Assembly: GCA_902806005.1 (NCBI GenBank)
Contig: CADCUY010000575.1
Coordinates: 1 to 34,819, forward strand
Origin: an uncultured Quadrisphaera sp.
Lineage (GTDB): Bacteria; Actinomycetota; Actinomycetes; Actinomycetales; Quadrisphaeraceae
Reading direction: 5' to 3'
Length of the DNA: 34,819 bases
Below, piece after piece: positions 33,498 to 34,819 of the stretch; positions within the stretch are counted from its first letter, which is position 1, and each line of letters opens with the position of its first letter. The position numbers and the translations under genes were made by a program. Below the pieces are notes generated by a model. That model was given only the letters and a program-made list of their open reading frames with translations. It had not been told where the DNA came from and did no database searches.

Positions 33498-34250
33498 TCA
33501 CGAGGCGAGGCGCCGCTGGTCGATCGCGTCCCGGACGGCCTGGTTCACCGGCTCGACACCCGCCCGGATCATCGCGACCAGGGCGGGGTCCGCCGTCGCC
33601 GGCGACCCGCTGGTGAACGGTGGCTGCGGGTCGTACTCCATCGCCAGCTGCGTCATCTCCGCGACGTGGCGCCCCTGCAGCACGTCGAGCAGGGTCAGGC
33701 CGAAGTCGATGCCGGCCGTCACCCCACCGCCGGTGATCCGGTTGCGGTCGATGACCACCCGCTCGGTGGCGATCTCGGCCCCGAAGAGGGGCAGGAGGTC
33801 CAGCGCGGTCCAGTGCGAGCTGGCGCGGTAGCCCTGCAGCAGGCCGACCGCCCCCAGGATGAGCGAGCCCGAGCACACGGAGGTCACGTACCGCGCCCGG
33901 GCCCCGCGGTCGGCGACGAAGGCGAGCAGCTCCTCGTCGGCCATCGCGCCGCCCGTGCCCGCGCCGCCCGGGACGAAGAGCACGTCCACGTCCGTCGGTG
34001 CGTCGGCGAAGGTCGTGCCAGGCCGGATCGCGGCGCCGCTGTCGGTGATGACGTCGTCGAGGGTCCCCGCCACCAGGTGGGCCTCCATCGTCGGGGCGAG
34101 CGTGGCGTGGGGTCCCACCAGGTCGAGCAGCGTCATCCCGGGGTACATGACCATCGCGACGACGGGACGGGGGCCGTCGAGGGCCGGGAGCGGTGACGCG
34201 ATCGACGGTGTGGCGGTGGGGTCGGTGGAGGGCTGGCTGGGTGCGCTCAC
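33498..34250 (-). CDS. DJ-1/PfpI (GATase1-like) family protein
   Basis: VVAMVMYPGMTLLDLVGPHATLA, LFVPGGAGTGGAM, RYVTSVCSGSLILGAVGLLQGYRASSHW, GGGVTAGIDFGLTLL. Confidence 0.92.
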   Translation of the reverse strand: MSAPSQPSTDPTATPSIASPLPALDGPRPVVAMVMYPGMTLLDLVGPHATLAPTMEAHLVAGTLDDVITDSGAAIRPGTTFADAPTDVDVLFVPGGAGTGGAMADEELLAFVADRGARARYVTSVCSGSLILGAVGLLQGYRASSHWTALDLLPLFGAEIATERVVIDRNRITGGGVTAGIDFGLTLLDVLQGRHVAEMTQLAMEYDPQPPFTSGSPATADPALVAMIRAGVEPVNQAVRDAIDQRRLAS

Positions 34251-34447
34251 GGGGGTCCTCTCGGCAGTGGCGGCGACGGTCGGGCAGGAGCACCCGCGTC
34301 ACGACCAAGTTACAGTCAAACTGAAACAGTGTCGACGCCGGTGAGGGCCGCCCCCACTGCCGAGGAGGTGCTCTCCACCTCGCACACCGCCGGCGAGCTC
34401 CAGCCCCCGCAGGCGGGACCGGGTCGGTCGCCCTCCGGGTCCGTCCG

Positions 34448-34699
34448 GTGGACCTGGCGGTGGCCGCTGCCCGCCACGTCCTCGACCTGCGAGCCATCGA
34501 CGCGGCGTGGCGCGCCGAGCGGCGCGCCACCGGTGAGCGCCCGATGCCGACCCTGTCCCTGGCCGACCGGTGCGTCCTGGAGCGCGCTCCGGCCGCCGGC
34601 CTGCCGGTGCCGACCGGGGACCGCCACCGGGCGACCCTGCGCCGGCGGGGACTCGAGGTCGACATCCACGATGCCCGCCCGCAGGCCTCAGCGCGCTGA
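34448..34699 (+). pseudogene. C-terminal half of a VapC-like PIN-domain protein (truncated relic)
   Basis: PTLSLADRCVLERAPAAGLPVPTGDRHRATLRRRGLEVDI matches the conserved PIN C-terminal pattern; in-frame TGA at 34322 and no PIN N-terminus upstream. Confidence 0.55.
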
Positions 34700-34819
34700 T
34701 CCCCTGACCCCGCCATCGTTCCTCGACACGGTGGGTGGAGGTCCTAGCGGGAGGTGGCGGTGCCTGCTGAGACGTCCTCGGTGGTCGGCGGGGTGGTTCA
34801 CGCGGACCATGCCGCGCGC

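Noticed and set aside
34700-34819. Possible transposase or other coding tail at the window end
   Set aside because: Too short and no conserved motif; cannot be supported from this window.
1-34819. CRISPR arrays, tRNA/rRNA genes, IS elements or prophage genes
   Set aside because: No direct-repeat/spacer pattern, no tRNA-like or rRNA sequence, and no transposase or integrase motifs noticed in the ORF track.

Overview
High-GC actinobacterial chromosomal window, almost fully coding. Left end (1-7.4 kb): EamA-like exporter, GNAT, alpha/beta hydrolase with a divergent TetR, a ScfR/RamB-like XRE regulator divergent from GTP-type PEP carboxykinase, and an M24 metallopeptidase-like protein. The centre (7.4-27.9 kb) looks like a composite catabolic island: LysR, SCP2-like protein, alpha/beta hydrolase, ALDH; a minus-strand SDR plus sugar-type ABC importer plus Zn-ADH operon; a GAF-type NarL-family sensor kinase and LuxR/NarL response regulator; a stand-alone degenerate receiver, MBL hydrolase, ACMSD-like amidohydrolase and Zn-ADH; then P450, [2Fe-2S] ferredoxin, ferredoxin reductase and ALDH. 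Right end: uncharacterised membrane protein, secreted SMP-30-like beta-propeller, ABM monooxygenase, HxlR, LysR with divergent SDR, MarR, DJ-1/PfpI. The main non-coding finding is a near-identical 18-bp motif (16/18) in the SDR/kinase divergent region and directly after the response-regulator gene, each copy pointing at an operon start about 110-130 bp away. A weaker related block (19/24) lies before the P450 operon. I propose these as candidate operators of the local two-component system. I also see three likely gene relics (amidohydrolase C-terminus, PIN-domain C-terminus, possible SDR N-terminus), a 38-bp perfect palindrome between convergent stop codons, and a 14-bp x3 repeat that puts TGA in all three forward frames. 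No RNA genes, CRISPR arrays or mobile elements were recognised. All functional assignments come from reading motifs by eye, with no database search.
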